Assembly (NCBI RefSeq): GCF_009936235.1 | Contig: NZ_AP022314.1 | Location: 4,853,656-4,917,655 of the forward strand | DNA length: 64,000 nucleotides | Direction of reading: 5' to 3' | Source: Mycobacterium xenopi | GTDB lineage: Bacteria > Actinomycetota > Actinomycetes > Mycobacteriales > Mycobacteriaceae | Shown here: in pieces, positions 16,480-23,472 of the stretch | Layout of the letters: each line of letters opens with the position of its first letter | How positions within the stretch are numbered: position 1 is the first letter of the stretch | Position numbers and translations under genes: made by a program | Notes under the pieces: model-generated | Seen by the model: the letters and a program-made list of their open reading frames with translations, nothing else | Database searches by the model: none | Told to the model about the DNA's origin: nothing

Positions 16480-19400
16480 CTACCGCGCCATGTTGGCGAA
16501 CCTCGACAAGTGCAACTGGTGCGCGACAGTCACCGTCTTCGTCGGCCCGTTGCGGTGCTTGGCGAGGATCAAGTCCGCCTCGCCGCCGCGCGGATCGTCG
16601 CGTTCGAAGGCGTCAGGCCGGTGTAACAGGATTACCATGTCGCTATCTTGTTCGAGGGAGTTATGTACTGAAATTCCCTGTGCCACAAAGTTATTAGTTC
16701 CTGGCACAGTCCCATCGTACACATCGCGTTCGCCGATGCTAGTGATCTCCACGATCTTGTCCCAGAACACATCGCTGGTCGCAAGATCGTGAAGCGCCCC
16801 GCCTTGAAGAAGCGCTGCCACCCGATGTAGCCGCGGTCGGCCTGGAGCGTGCGTCCATGTCGCCGAACCTTCCGGCCTTATGTCGGCCGCAACTGCGAAT
16901 TCGCGGTACGTCATCTGTCGGGACGACAATGCCTGTACGATCCGAGCCCAAACCTCTTTCGGCACCGTGTCCGCACCTGGACGTCGCACTCGTGCGGTCA
17001 GTTCCTCCAGGACTTTCTGCGCTGCCCTGCTGCGTAGGCCATGGACGCCGACCTTGGTCAAAAACGCAATCTGATTGTCGGCCCGGTCAATCCACAGACG
17101 CCAGCAGTCGCGGTAACCCGTCTTGCGCAGCTTTGTGATTCGACTGTTTACACCCAGGCGTAGCAGCAGTTGCTGGACGTCGTCGACAAGCTGCCGACTT
17201 GTCGCCGCGTAGTAGATCCGCCCCATTCCCAGCTTGTCGTCCCACCGCACTGAACCATCCGTTGCCCACAGATGGCGCAGGAACAACGCCACCTGATCAT
17301 TGGGTAGCTTGAAAACCCGCTCTGGCACGAACTTTTCGTGACTACGTAGGCCGAACAGCCCCTGCTCATCCAGCCACGCGGCAATCGCATTGCGCTTACG
17401 GTGCGTCAGGTGGTACGGCGCCGGCGGTCGCAGTGTTGTCACCCGGGCCGCCGGGTAGTCGTCGCGCACGGCGGTTACGCCGAAGTGCGCGGGGGAAATC
17501 CCCACTTCAGCTAAGTACACTTCGTCGGCGCTCGCATAGCCAACCGGCTTATCCTTCACACACGACCCATCACTGATCATGTGCGCCAGCAAGATGACTT
17601 CGGAGTCAGCCACACGCTGCGTGTCAACCGGCTCAGGAACCCGACGCGGCACGGCAAGCCGGTCGCCAACCTTCAGCTGCTCCAACGGCGTCCAGCCGTT
17701 GATCGTCATAAACGGGTGGTTACCGGTCGCCTCCGCTTCCCGTCCCGAGGCCAGCCGGAGCCGGAACACCTCTTTACGTCCGCTCGGGAACACGTTGGTC
17801 ATCGGGCGCGCCACCATCCGCAACTGTTCGTCGAGCGACCACACCAGCGGCCGCTCACCCGTCCGCATCAGCTCGCCGAACGTCACCTCGGCCCCGGTGT
17901 CGGCGCGCAGGATTCGGGTGTTCGCGGTGAGGCAGCCCGACTCACGCAGGTCGGCCAGCATCGGCTTCTTGTCGGTGCGCTGCTCGGGACCGCGGTTCAG
18001 CTGGCTGATCGCGACAACCGGTACGTCGAGTTCTTTCGCTAAAAGCTTTAAGTTGCGGGAAAATTCGGATACCTCCACCTGGCGCGACTCGAACTTCTTG
18101 CCAGAGGTCATCAGCTGCAGGTAGTCCACCACAATCAGCTTCAGGTCGGCCTTTTGGCGCAGCCGCCGGGCCTTGGCGCGGATCTCCATCATGGTCAGAT
18201 TCGGCGAGTCGTCGATATACAGTGGCGCCTCGCTGATTTCGCTCATCCGCCGTGCCAACCGCGTCCAGTCGTCGTCGCTCATCCGGCCCGAACGCATGTC
18301 CGAGAGCTTGATTTTCGCCTCAGCAGAGAGCAGCCTCATGACGATCTCGGACTTGCTCATCTCCAGCGAGAAGATCACGCTGGCCATCCGGTGCTTGATC
18401 GAGCACGATCGCAGGAAATCCAAGCCCAGCGTCGAGTTGTGGGTCGGCACCATGCCACGTCCGGCCAGATACAGGTGCGCGGCGTTGTCCACCTCGATGC
18501 AGCGCACGGGGACGCTGCGAACCCGGCGCACCGCGTCGAGCTGCAGAACCGGCGACATCAAGTTGGTGGTGACCCGGCGCTCGGCGTACCGCGCGATCGA
18601 CCCGGCGGCGGCGATGCTATCCAATCCGCATCGCAATTCGGCGGTCGTGCGAACCCCGTAGCCCGTCGGCCACTGGTGATCCGCGTCGGCGACAATGACT
18701 GTGCCATCCGAGAATTCGACCTCGTAGCACGGCCGCCCCATCATCACGTCGGTCGCCGCGATCACCCGGGTGGGCTGCCCGTCGGCGCCCAGCAGCTCGT
18801 CACCGACCGCGACGTCGCCCATTGTCGTCCAGCCGGACGGCGTCGGCAGCGGCGTGTCCAACGCGAGCGCCTTGCCCACCCCGGGCCGGGCCGCGACGAT
18901 GATCATCTGCCCGGGATGCAGACCGTTGGTCACCTCGTCGAGTTCATGAAAACCGGTCGGCACCCCGCGCGCCAAACCACCGCTGGAGGCGATGGCGTCG
19001 ATCTCGTCCATCGTCGGCTGCAGCAAGTCCTCCAAGGCGACGAAATCCTCGGAGAGCCGCCGATCGGTGACGTCGTAAATCTCTGCCTGTGCCCGGTCGA
19101 CCACCTCGGCCACATCCGAGCCCTCGGCGCCGGCGTAGCCGTACTGCACGACCCGGGTGCCGGCCTCCACCAGGCGGCGCAGCAGCGCCTTTTCGGCGAC
19201 GATTCCCGCGTAATAGCCGGCGTTGGCCGCCGTCGGCACGGTCGAGATCAGCGTGTGCAAATACGGCGCACCACCGATGCGGCGCAGCAGGCCGCGGCGG
19301 TCCAACTCGGCGGCCACCGTCACCGCATCGGCCGGCTCGCCGCGCCCATACAGATCCAGGATCGCGTCGTAGATGTTCTGGTGCGCGGGGCGGTAGAAGT

Positions 19401-19569
19401 CGCCAGGCCGCAGCCGCTCCAGCACATCGGCGATCGCATCCTTGGACAGCAGCATCCCGCCCAGCACCGACTGCTCGGCGGCGAGGTCCTGCGGCGGCTG
19501 CCGCCCGAAGTCCTCGCTGGGTGAAGCGGCGTCCATGCCGGGGTAGCCGAGATCGTCGACAACCGCCAT
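16480..19569 (-). CDS. dnaB: replicative DNA helicase DnaB with two inteins
   Basis: A 1029-residue precursor from GTG/ATG-type start 19569 (MAVVDDLGYPGMDAASP). After removal of two inteins the mature helicase is about 459 residues. Residues 1-233 hold the N-terminal scaffold and the first half of the RecA core, up to the P-loop RPGVGK. Intein 1 is 234-378, followed by the extein segment 379-545, which includes the Walker B region LIVVDYLQLM and the SQLNRGPEQR loop. Intein 2 is 546-970, and the last 59 residues end HQLHLSRFANMAR. DnaB is the hexameric fork helicase. It lies about 500 bases downstream of rplI, as in other mycobacteria. Both inteins interrupt essential motifs, so splicing is needed for viability. 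Confidence 0.97.
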   Translation of the reverse strand: MAVVDDLGYPGMDAASPSEDFGRQPPQDLAAEQSVLGGMLLSKDAIADVLERLRPGDFYRPAHQNIYDAILDLYGRGEPADAVTVAAELDRRGLLRRIGGAPYLHTLISTVPTAANAGYYAGIVAEKALLRRLVEAGTRVVQYGYAGAEGSDVAEVVDRAQAEIYDVTDRRLSEDFVALEDLLQPTMDEIDAIASSGGLARGVPTGFHELDEVTNGLHPGQMIIVAARPGVGKALALDTPLPTPSGWTTMGDVAVGDELLGADGQPTRVIAATDVMMGRPCYEVEFSDGTVIVADADHQWPTGYGVRTTAELRCGLDSIAAAGSIARYAERRVTTNLMSPVLQLDAVRRVRSVPVRCIEVDNAAHLYLAGRGMVPTHNSTLGLDFLRSCSIKHRMASVIFSLEMSKSEIVMRLLSAEAKIKLSDMRSGRMSDDDWTRLARRMSEISEAPLYIDDSPNLTMMEIRAKARRLRQKADLKLIVVDYLQLMTSGKKFESRQVEVSEFSRNLKLLAKELDVPVVAISQLNRGPEQRTDKKPMLADLRESGCLTANTRILRADTGAEVTFGELMRTGERPLVWSLDEQLRMVARPMTNVFPSGRKEVFRLRLASGREAEATGNHPFMTINGWTPLEQLKVGDRLAVPRRVPEPVDTQRVADSEVILLAHMISDGSCVKDKPVGYASADEVYLAEVGISPAHFGVTAVRDDYPAARVTTLRPPAPYHLTHRKRNAIAAWLDEQGLFGLRSHEKFVPERVFKLPNDQVALFLRHLWATDGSVRWDDKLGMGRIYYAATSRQLVDDVQQLLLRLGVNSRITKLRKTGYRDCWRLWIDRADNQIAFLTKVGVHGLRSRAAQKVLEELTARVRRPGADTVPKEVWARIVQALSSRQMTYREFAVAADIRPEGSATWTHAPGRPRLHRVAALLQGGALHDLATSDVFWDKIVEITSIGERDVYDGTVPGTNNFVAQGISVHNSLEQDSDMVILLHRPDAFERDDPRGGEADLILAKHRNGPTKTVTVAHQLHLSRFANMAR
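16660..17934 (-). other. DnaB intein 2 (class 1, LAGLIDADG homing endonuclease)
   Basis: Precursor residues 546-970 (425 aa), inserted after LADLRESG. It begins with a canonical Cys1 (CLTANTRILRADTG), has block B GNHPFMTINGW, two LAGLIDADG-type helices (VILLAHMISDGS and ALFLRHLWATDGS), and ends with VAQGISVHN before the +1 Ser. All splice-junction residues (Cys1, block B His, penultimate His, terminal Asn, +1 Ser) are present, so it should splice. The endonuclease domain retains the acidic residue in each helix (D in SDGS and TDGS), so homing activity is possible. This is the same site as the single M. tuberculosis DnaB intein, from memory. Confidence 0.9.
18436..18870 (-). other. DnaB intein 1 (class 3-type mini-intein in the P-loop)
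   Basis: Precursor residues 234-378 (145 aa), inserted exactly between GVGK and STLG of the Walker A motif. It begins with Ala, not Cys or Ser (ALALDTPLPTPSGW), and ends MVPTHN before Ser+1. It has the WCT signature of class 3 inteins: Trp in block B (DADHQWPTG), Cys in block F (VRCIEVDNAAHLYL) and Thr in block G (VPTHN). Class 3 splicing starts from the block F cysteine. No endonuclease domain is present. Confidence 0.88.
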
Positions 19570-20067
19570 GGGCTCTTCACCTCCTCCAGCACAACCCTCG
19601 AACGCTCATTCGATCGGCGGTTCGACTGTAGGTCGAAGCACCGACAGTTCGTAGCACCCGTCGCGCGCTCCCGAGAAGACCGCCCGCAGTTCGCGAACGC
19701 GTCGACGCTAAACGTTGCTGGCACCTACTCCAAGGGCCGCTGTTTATGAAGCTGTGCATCGTGTGTGCATATCCGTCGGCACCTGTGTTGAGGCGGCTGT
19801 GTACAACTTGTGGACGAATGCGCGGCGTAACAGTATTTCCGCAGATAAGAGGACCACGGCAGTGCGCAATTTGTGTGGATGAGAATCTCTTCGGCGTGTC
19901 GCGGCAGGTTGCTATGTCGGGCGTGTTGCATTGCAGTCAGTTATTTCCGGCGTTAACAGACGGTTACGTTCACAGCCGTATTTACTCGGCCGTTAGTTCG
20001 CCAGCACAGCCAGCAACGCCCCGGCGGCGGCCGTCATGGCCGCTACCGGGGTGGTCGATTCGGTGAG
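19570..20067. other. dnaB upstream intergenic region
   Basis: About 500 bases between rplI and dnaB with no supported gene. The base composition is less GC-rich than the flanks (for example around 19830-19990). It holds loose DnaA-box-like words on the + strand (TTGTGGACG near 19808 and TTGTGTGGA near 19872) and a terminator-like hairpin beside rplI. A separate dnaB promoter is expected here. M. tuberculosis has a small gene (Rv0057) at the equivalent place; I see no counterpart. Confidence 0.5.
20019..20051 (-). terminator. GC-rich hairpin after rplI
   Basis: CCCCGG, three bases, CGGCC, a GTCAT loop, GGCCG, three bases, CCGGGG form an 11-pair stem with a symmetric internal loop, starting 16 bases past the rplI stop. 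There is no U-tract, as is common for mycobacterial terminators. Confidence 0.5.
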
Positions 20068-20526
20068 TTAACCCTGCGCGACGACGTCGAGCGTCAGTTC
20101 GACATCGATCCCGGGATGCAGATGCACCTTCGCCGTGTGCGCCCCGAGCGATTTGATGTGCTCCTTGGGCAGCCGCACGATCCGCTTGTCCAGGGTCGGC
20201 CCGCCCGCCTTGTTGATGGCGGCGACGACATCGGCGGCGGTCACCGACCCGAACAGCTTGCCGGTATCGGGTGCGGCCCGCACCGGCAGGGGAATCGGCC
20301 CCAGCGCCTCGAGCGCGGCCTTGATCTCGTTCGCGTGCTCGAGGTCGCGCACCCGTTTGGATTCCCGGGCGCGGCGGATGTCGTCGGCGTGCTTTTGCGC
20401 GCCACGCGACGCGACGATCGCCAGCCCCCGTGGAAGCAGGAAGTTGCGGCCGTAACCGTCTTTGACCTCGACAGTGTCGCCGACCGAGCCGAGGTGGTCG
20501 ACGTCGGCGGTCAGGATCAGCTTCAT
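20068..20526 (-). CDS. rplI: 50S ribosomal protein L9
   Basis: A 152-residue protein from ATG 20526 (MKLILTADVDHLGSVGDTVE). The N-terminal RNA-binding domain contains GYGRNFLLPRGLAI, the L9 signature. A long connecting helix (residues ~45-75, rich in Arg and Glu) leads to the C-terminal domain ending VELTLDVVAQG. L9 binds 23S rRNA domain V near the L1 stalk base. It is the last gene of the rpsF-ssb-rpsR-rplI operon, 28 bases after rpsR, and is followed by a terminator-like hairpin. Confidence 0.96.
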   Translation of the reverse strand: MKLILTADVDHLGSVGDTVEVKDGYGRNFLLPRGLAIVASRGAQKHADDIRRARESKRVRDLEHANEIKAALEALGPIPLPVRAAPDTGKLFGSVTAADVVAAINKAGGPTLDKRIVRLPKEHIKSLGAHTAKVHLHPGIDVELTLDVVAQG

Positions 20527-20554
20527 CGTGTCGTACTTTCGTCCGGGTGCGCGA

Positions 20555-20809
20555 CTACCGCGCCGAAGAGGTGAAGGGCAGCAACGCCATCTCGCGGGCA
20601 TTCTTCACCGCGAGCGCGATGTCGCGCTGGTGCTGTACGCAGTTTCCGGTGACCCGGCGGGCGCGGATCTTGCCGCGCTCACTGATATAGGTGCGCAGCA
20701 GCGCTGTGTCCTTGTAGTCGATCACCAGGTCTTTTTTGGCGCAGAACACACACTTGCGTGTCTTGACCGGCTTTTCCGGTGCCGGGCGCCGCTTGCTGGA
20801 TTTGGCCAT
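20555..20809 (-). CDS. rpsR: 30S ribosomal protein S18 (zinc-ribbon type)
   Basis: An 84-residue protein from ATG 20809 (MAKSSKRRPAPEKPVKTR). It retains cysteines in KCVFCAKKD and in TGNCVQHQRD, so it is a zinc-binding (C+) S18. Mycobacteria usually also encode a zinc-independent paralogue elsewhere, induced when zinc is scarce. The conserved DYKDTALLRTYISERGKI stretch contacts S6 and 16S rRNA. The gene lies in the expected place between ssb and rplI; its protein partner S6 is encoded by the first gene of the same operon. Confidence 0.96.
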   Translation of the reverse strand: MAKSSKRRPAPEKPVKTRKCVFCAKKDLVIDYKDTALLRTYISERGKIRARRVTGNCVQHQRDIALAVKNAREMALLPFTSSAR

Positions 20810-20842
20810 GTATGCGTCTCTTTCGTGCCGTGCTGCTTGTGG

Positions 20843-21355
20843 TTAGAAGGGCGGTTCGTCGTCGCCACCACCGAACGAGCCCGACGCCGGGGCGCTGCCC
20901 CACGGGTCGTCCGTGCTTGCGCCGCTGGCCTGGGCCGCCGCTGGGCGGGGTCCACCGCCACCGCCGAAGCCCCCACCTCCGGCGCCGCTGCGGCTGGCTT
21001 TGTTGACCTTAGCGGTGGCGTAGCGCAGTGACGGGCCGATCTCGTCGACCTCGACCTCGACCACCGTGCGCTTCTCGCCCTCCCGGGTTTCGAACGAACG
21101 CTGCTTGAGCCGTCCGGTCACGATCACACGCGACCCGCGGGTCAGGCTCTCGGCCACGTTCTCGGCGGCCTCACGCCAGATGTTGCACCGCAAAAACAGC
21201 GCCTCCCCGTCCTTCCATTCCCCGGTTTGGCGGTCGTAGATCCGCGGTGTCGACGCCACGGTGAAGTTCGCCACGGCAGCACCCGACGGGGTGAACCGCA
21301 GTTCGGGGTCAGCGGTCAAGTTGCCGACGACGGTGATGGTGGTGTCACCAGCCAC
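20843..21355 (-). CDS. ssb: single-stranded DNA-binding protein
   Basis: A 170-residue protein from GTG 21355 (MAGDTTITVVGNLTADPELR). Residues 1-~110 form the OB-fold with the usual aromatic DNA contacts (WREAAENVAESL, RVIVTGRLKQRS). A glycine-rich linker (GAGGGGFGGGGGP) and the acidic tail GGGDDEPPF follow. The last residues bind replication and repair partners. SSB tetramers coat single-stranded DNA at the fork. It sits in the rpsF-ssb-rpsR-rplI operon, 34 bases ahead of rpsR. Confidence 0.97.
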   Translation of the reverse strand: MAGDTTITVVGNLTADPELRFTPSGAAVANFTVASTPRIYDRQTGEWKDGEALFLRCNIWREAAENVAESLTRGSRVIVTGRLKQRSFETREGEKRTVVEVEVDEIGPSLRYATAKVNKASRSGAGGGGFGGGGGPRPAAAQASGASTDDPWGSAPASGSFGGGDDEPPF

Positions 21356-21462
21356 AACGTCCTCCTGGTTTCGCCGGGTGCTCTGCTCTGCGCGCTGCGC
21401 GCAGGCGGCTCAACGCAGAGCCTACGCAACTGCTCCGACGTCTATCGTCGTTCATCACCACG

Positions 21463-21753
21463 CTAGTGCTTGTCGGTGCGTAGCACTTTGGTCCGCATGA
21501 CGGACTCGTTGAGTTTGAGCTGGCGGTCGAGTTCGGTCACCGTCGCCGGAGCGGCCTTGACGTCGATCACGGCGTAGATGCCCTCAGAGTGCTTCGCGAT
21601 TTCGTAAGCCAGCCGCCGTCGGCCCCAGATGTCGACTTTCTCCACGGTGCCGCCGTCCTTGCGGACGACGTTGAGAAAGGCCTCCAACGAGGGGGCTATC
21701 GTGCGCTCGTCGAGGGTCGGGTCGAGGATGACCATGATTTCGTACGGACGCAT
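21463..21753 (-). CDS. rpsF: 30S ribosomal protein S6
   Basis: A 96-residue protein. ATG 21753 (MRPYEIMVILDPTLDERT) is chosen because it matches the usual S6 N-terminus; the frame is open to 21834. The VEKVDIWGRRRLAYEIAKHS segment and the C-terminal LNESVMRTKVLRTDKH helix are typical. S6 pairs with S18 on the 30S platform. It is the first gene of the operon with ssb, rpsR and rplI. Confidence 0.95.
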   Translation of the reverse strand: MRPYEIMVILDPTLDERTIAPSLEAFLNVVRKDGGTVEKVDIWGRRRLAYEIAKHSEGIYAVIDVKAAPATVTELDRQLKLNESVMRTKVLRTDKH

Positions 21754-21837
21754 GGGAACCTCATCACCTCCTATGGTCGTGTGCGGCCACGGTCGGATCC
21801 GTGGCAGGAGGGTCGCCTGCGTCGGCAACCGCACAGG

Positions 21838-23472
21838 CTACCGGATGCTCGCGTGGCTTGGGTAATCGTCGGCCGCAGGCCGGCGCAGCTTCGGCGGTCG
21901 CAGCCGGCCGGGCAGCCAGCTGGGCGGCGCGTCGGCGGCCCGGTCGAAGACGCCGCCCGCCGGATCATCCAGGCGCCCGCCCCAGCGCACCAGGTCCTCG
22001 CTGGGGCGATAGATCTGGCGCACCACCAGCACACACAGCAGCACCACGGCGGCATCGCGCAGCAGCACCGCGGCGGTGAACCACTGCTCGGGCAGCCCTC
22101 GATTGGGCATGCTGTACAGGTAATACATTCGCGGCACCCACACCACCGCATCAATCGTCATCCACGCCAGCAGGATCCGTCGATGGGGCAACGCCAGCAC
22201 CGCCAGCGGCACCAGCCACAGCGAGAACTGCGGGCTCCACACCTTGTTGGTCAACAGGAACGCCGCCACCACCAAAAATGTCAGCTGCGCCACCCGGGGT
22301 CGCTGCGGAGCCGTCAGTGCGACGTATGCGATTGCGCTGCAACACAAGAGGAACAGCACTGCGACGACGGTGTTCAACACCACCGGCGGCTGCCAAAAGC
22401 CGAGTCCGGGGTCGAAGCCACGCCAGCCGGTGAACGACTTCACGACGTTGTAGACCGAATCCATGTCGTCGCCGCGTCGGGTGTTGAGCCGGAAGAACTC
22501 CGACCACCCCCGCGGAAACAGCACCATCACCGGGAGATTCACCGCCAGCCACGTGGCAAGCACCGCCGCAGCCGCGCGAACTACCTCCGCGAGCCGCCCC
22601 ACCCGAATGCCCAGCACCACCAGCGGAACCAGAAACAACACCGGATACAGCTTGGCTGCGACGCCCAGGCCGATCAGCACACCGGCCAGCACCGGCCGCC
22701 GGCGGGCCCAGGCCAGCAGCCCGCTGATAGCGAAAGCTGTTGGCAACGCGTCGAAATTGGTGAAGGCCTGAAAGATCAACAACGGCGAGGCGGCCACCAG
22801 GGCTGCGTCCCACACCCGCCGGCCGGCCAGTCCCGCGCTGGCCCACACGGTCGCCAGCCAGGCCAGCGCCAACCCGAACGCGGCGACATCGAAAAACACC
22901 ACCACCTCGGCCACCACGGGCAGCACATGCAGCTTGCTCAACGCGGTATACGTCTTGGCCAGCGCCATCGACGCGTACTGATAGACCCCGGTCAACACCG
23001 GATACTCCATGTAGCGCACCGCGGGTCCGCCGTCGTAGCGGGTCTGTGGTTTGCCGGCCGAGTCGGTTTCCACCCAACTGGACTTGTAGGGAAACTTCCC
23101 TTGGCTCAACAACTCTGCGCCGTAGAGCGGCACGGTGTCGGAGTAGCACAACTGGTAGTACGCACGCTGGTTGGACCAGTTGGCCACTCGCTGGTCGCCG
23201 GGTCCGGTGCCGGTGCTCTGCAGGCACGGGGCCTTCGTCGACCAGCCCAGCGCCAAGAACACCAGCGCGATCACAAACATCACCCGCAGCGGGGTCAAGA
23301 ACGGCGCGCGGCCGATGAGGGCGTGCCGGCCCACCGGCCCGCCGATCACCGTCGACAGCGCTGAGCCCAAAGCGTCTGTGCGGCTGGGGCAATCGCGGTC
23401 GTCGGCGCTGCGCAAGTCAGCCGCCAATGGCCGCGGCGAGACGATCGTGCGGCGGGTGTCGGCGTCGGTCAC
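21838..23472 (-). CDS. polytopic membrane glycosyltransferase-like protein (GT87/DUF2029 type)
   Basis: A 544-residue protein from GTG 23472, whose GTGA overlaps the ponA1 stop. The frame is open to 23808 but those codons lie in antisense register to ponA1. About ten hydrophobic segments are visible, starting with VMFVIALVFLALGW near residue 57. An acidic extracytoplasmic stretch (RYMEYPVLTGVYQYAS) and the AKLYPVLFLVPLVVLG loop fit polyprenyl-phosphate-sugar-using GT-C transferases that build cell-wall glycans. The place after ponA1 matches M. tuberculosis Rv0051. Donor and acceptor are unknown. The basic C-terminal tail should be cytosolic. Confidence 0.8.
   Translation of the reverse strand: MTDADTRRTIVSPRPLAADLRSADDRDCPSRTDALGSALSTVIGGPVGRHALIGRAPFLTPLRVMFVIALVFLALGWSTKAPCLQSTGTGPGDQRVANWSNQRAYYQLCYSDTVPLYGAELLSQGKFPYKSSWVETDSAGKPQTRYDGGPAVRYMEYPVLTGVYQYASMALAKTYTALSKLHVLPVVAEVVVFFDVAAFGLALAWLATVWASAGLAGRRVWDAALVAASPLLIFQAFTNFDALPTAFAISGLLAWARRRPVLAGVLIGLGVAAKLYPVLFLVPLVVLGIRVGRLAEVVRAAAAVLATWLAVNLPVMVLFPRGWSEFFRLNTRRGDDMDSVYNVVKSFTGWRGFDPGLGFWQPPVVLNTVVAVLFLLCCSAIAYVALTAPQRPRVAQLTFLVVAAFLLTNKVWSPQFSLWLVPLAVLALPHRRILLAWMTIDAVVWVPRMYYLYSMPNRGLPEQWFTAAVLLRDAAVVLLCVLVVRQIYRPSEDLVRWGGRLDDPAGGVFDRAADAPPSWLPGRLRPPKLRRPAADDYPSHASIR

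Noticed and set aside
18154..19524. 456-codon open frame on the + strand opposite dnaB
   Set aside because: His/Arg/Gln-rich antisense shadow of the dnaB extein and intein coding region.
21589..23364. 591-codon open frame on the + strand opposite the GT87-type gene
   Set aside because: Extreme Gln/His/Arg composition is a frame shadow of a membrane protein gene; no start signal.
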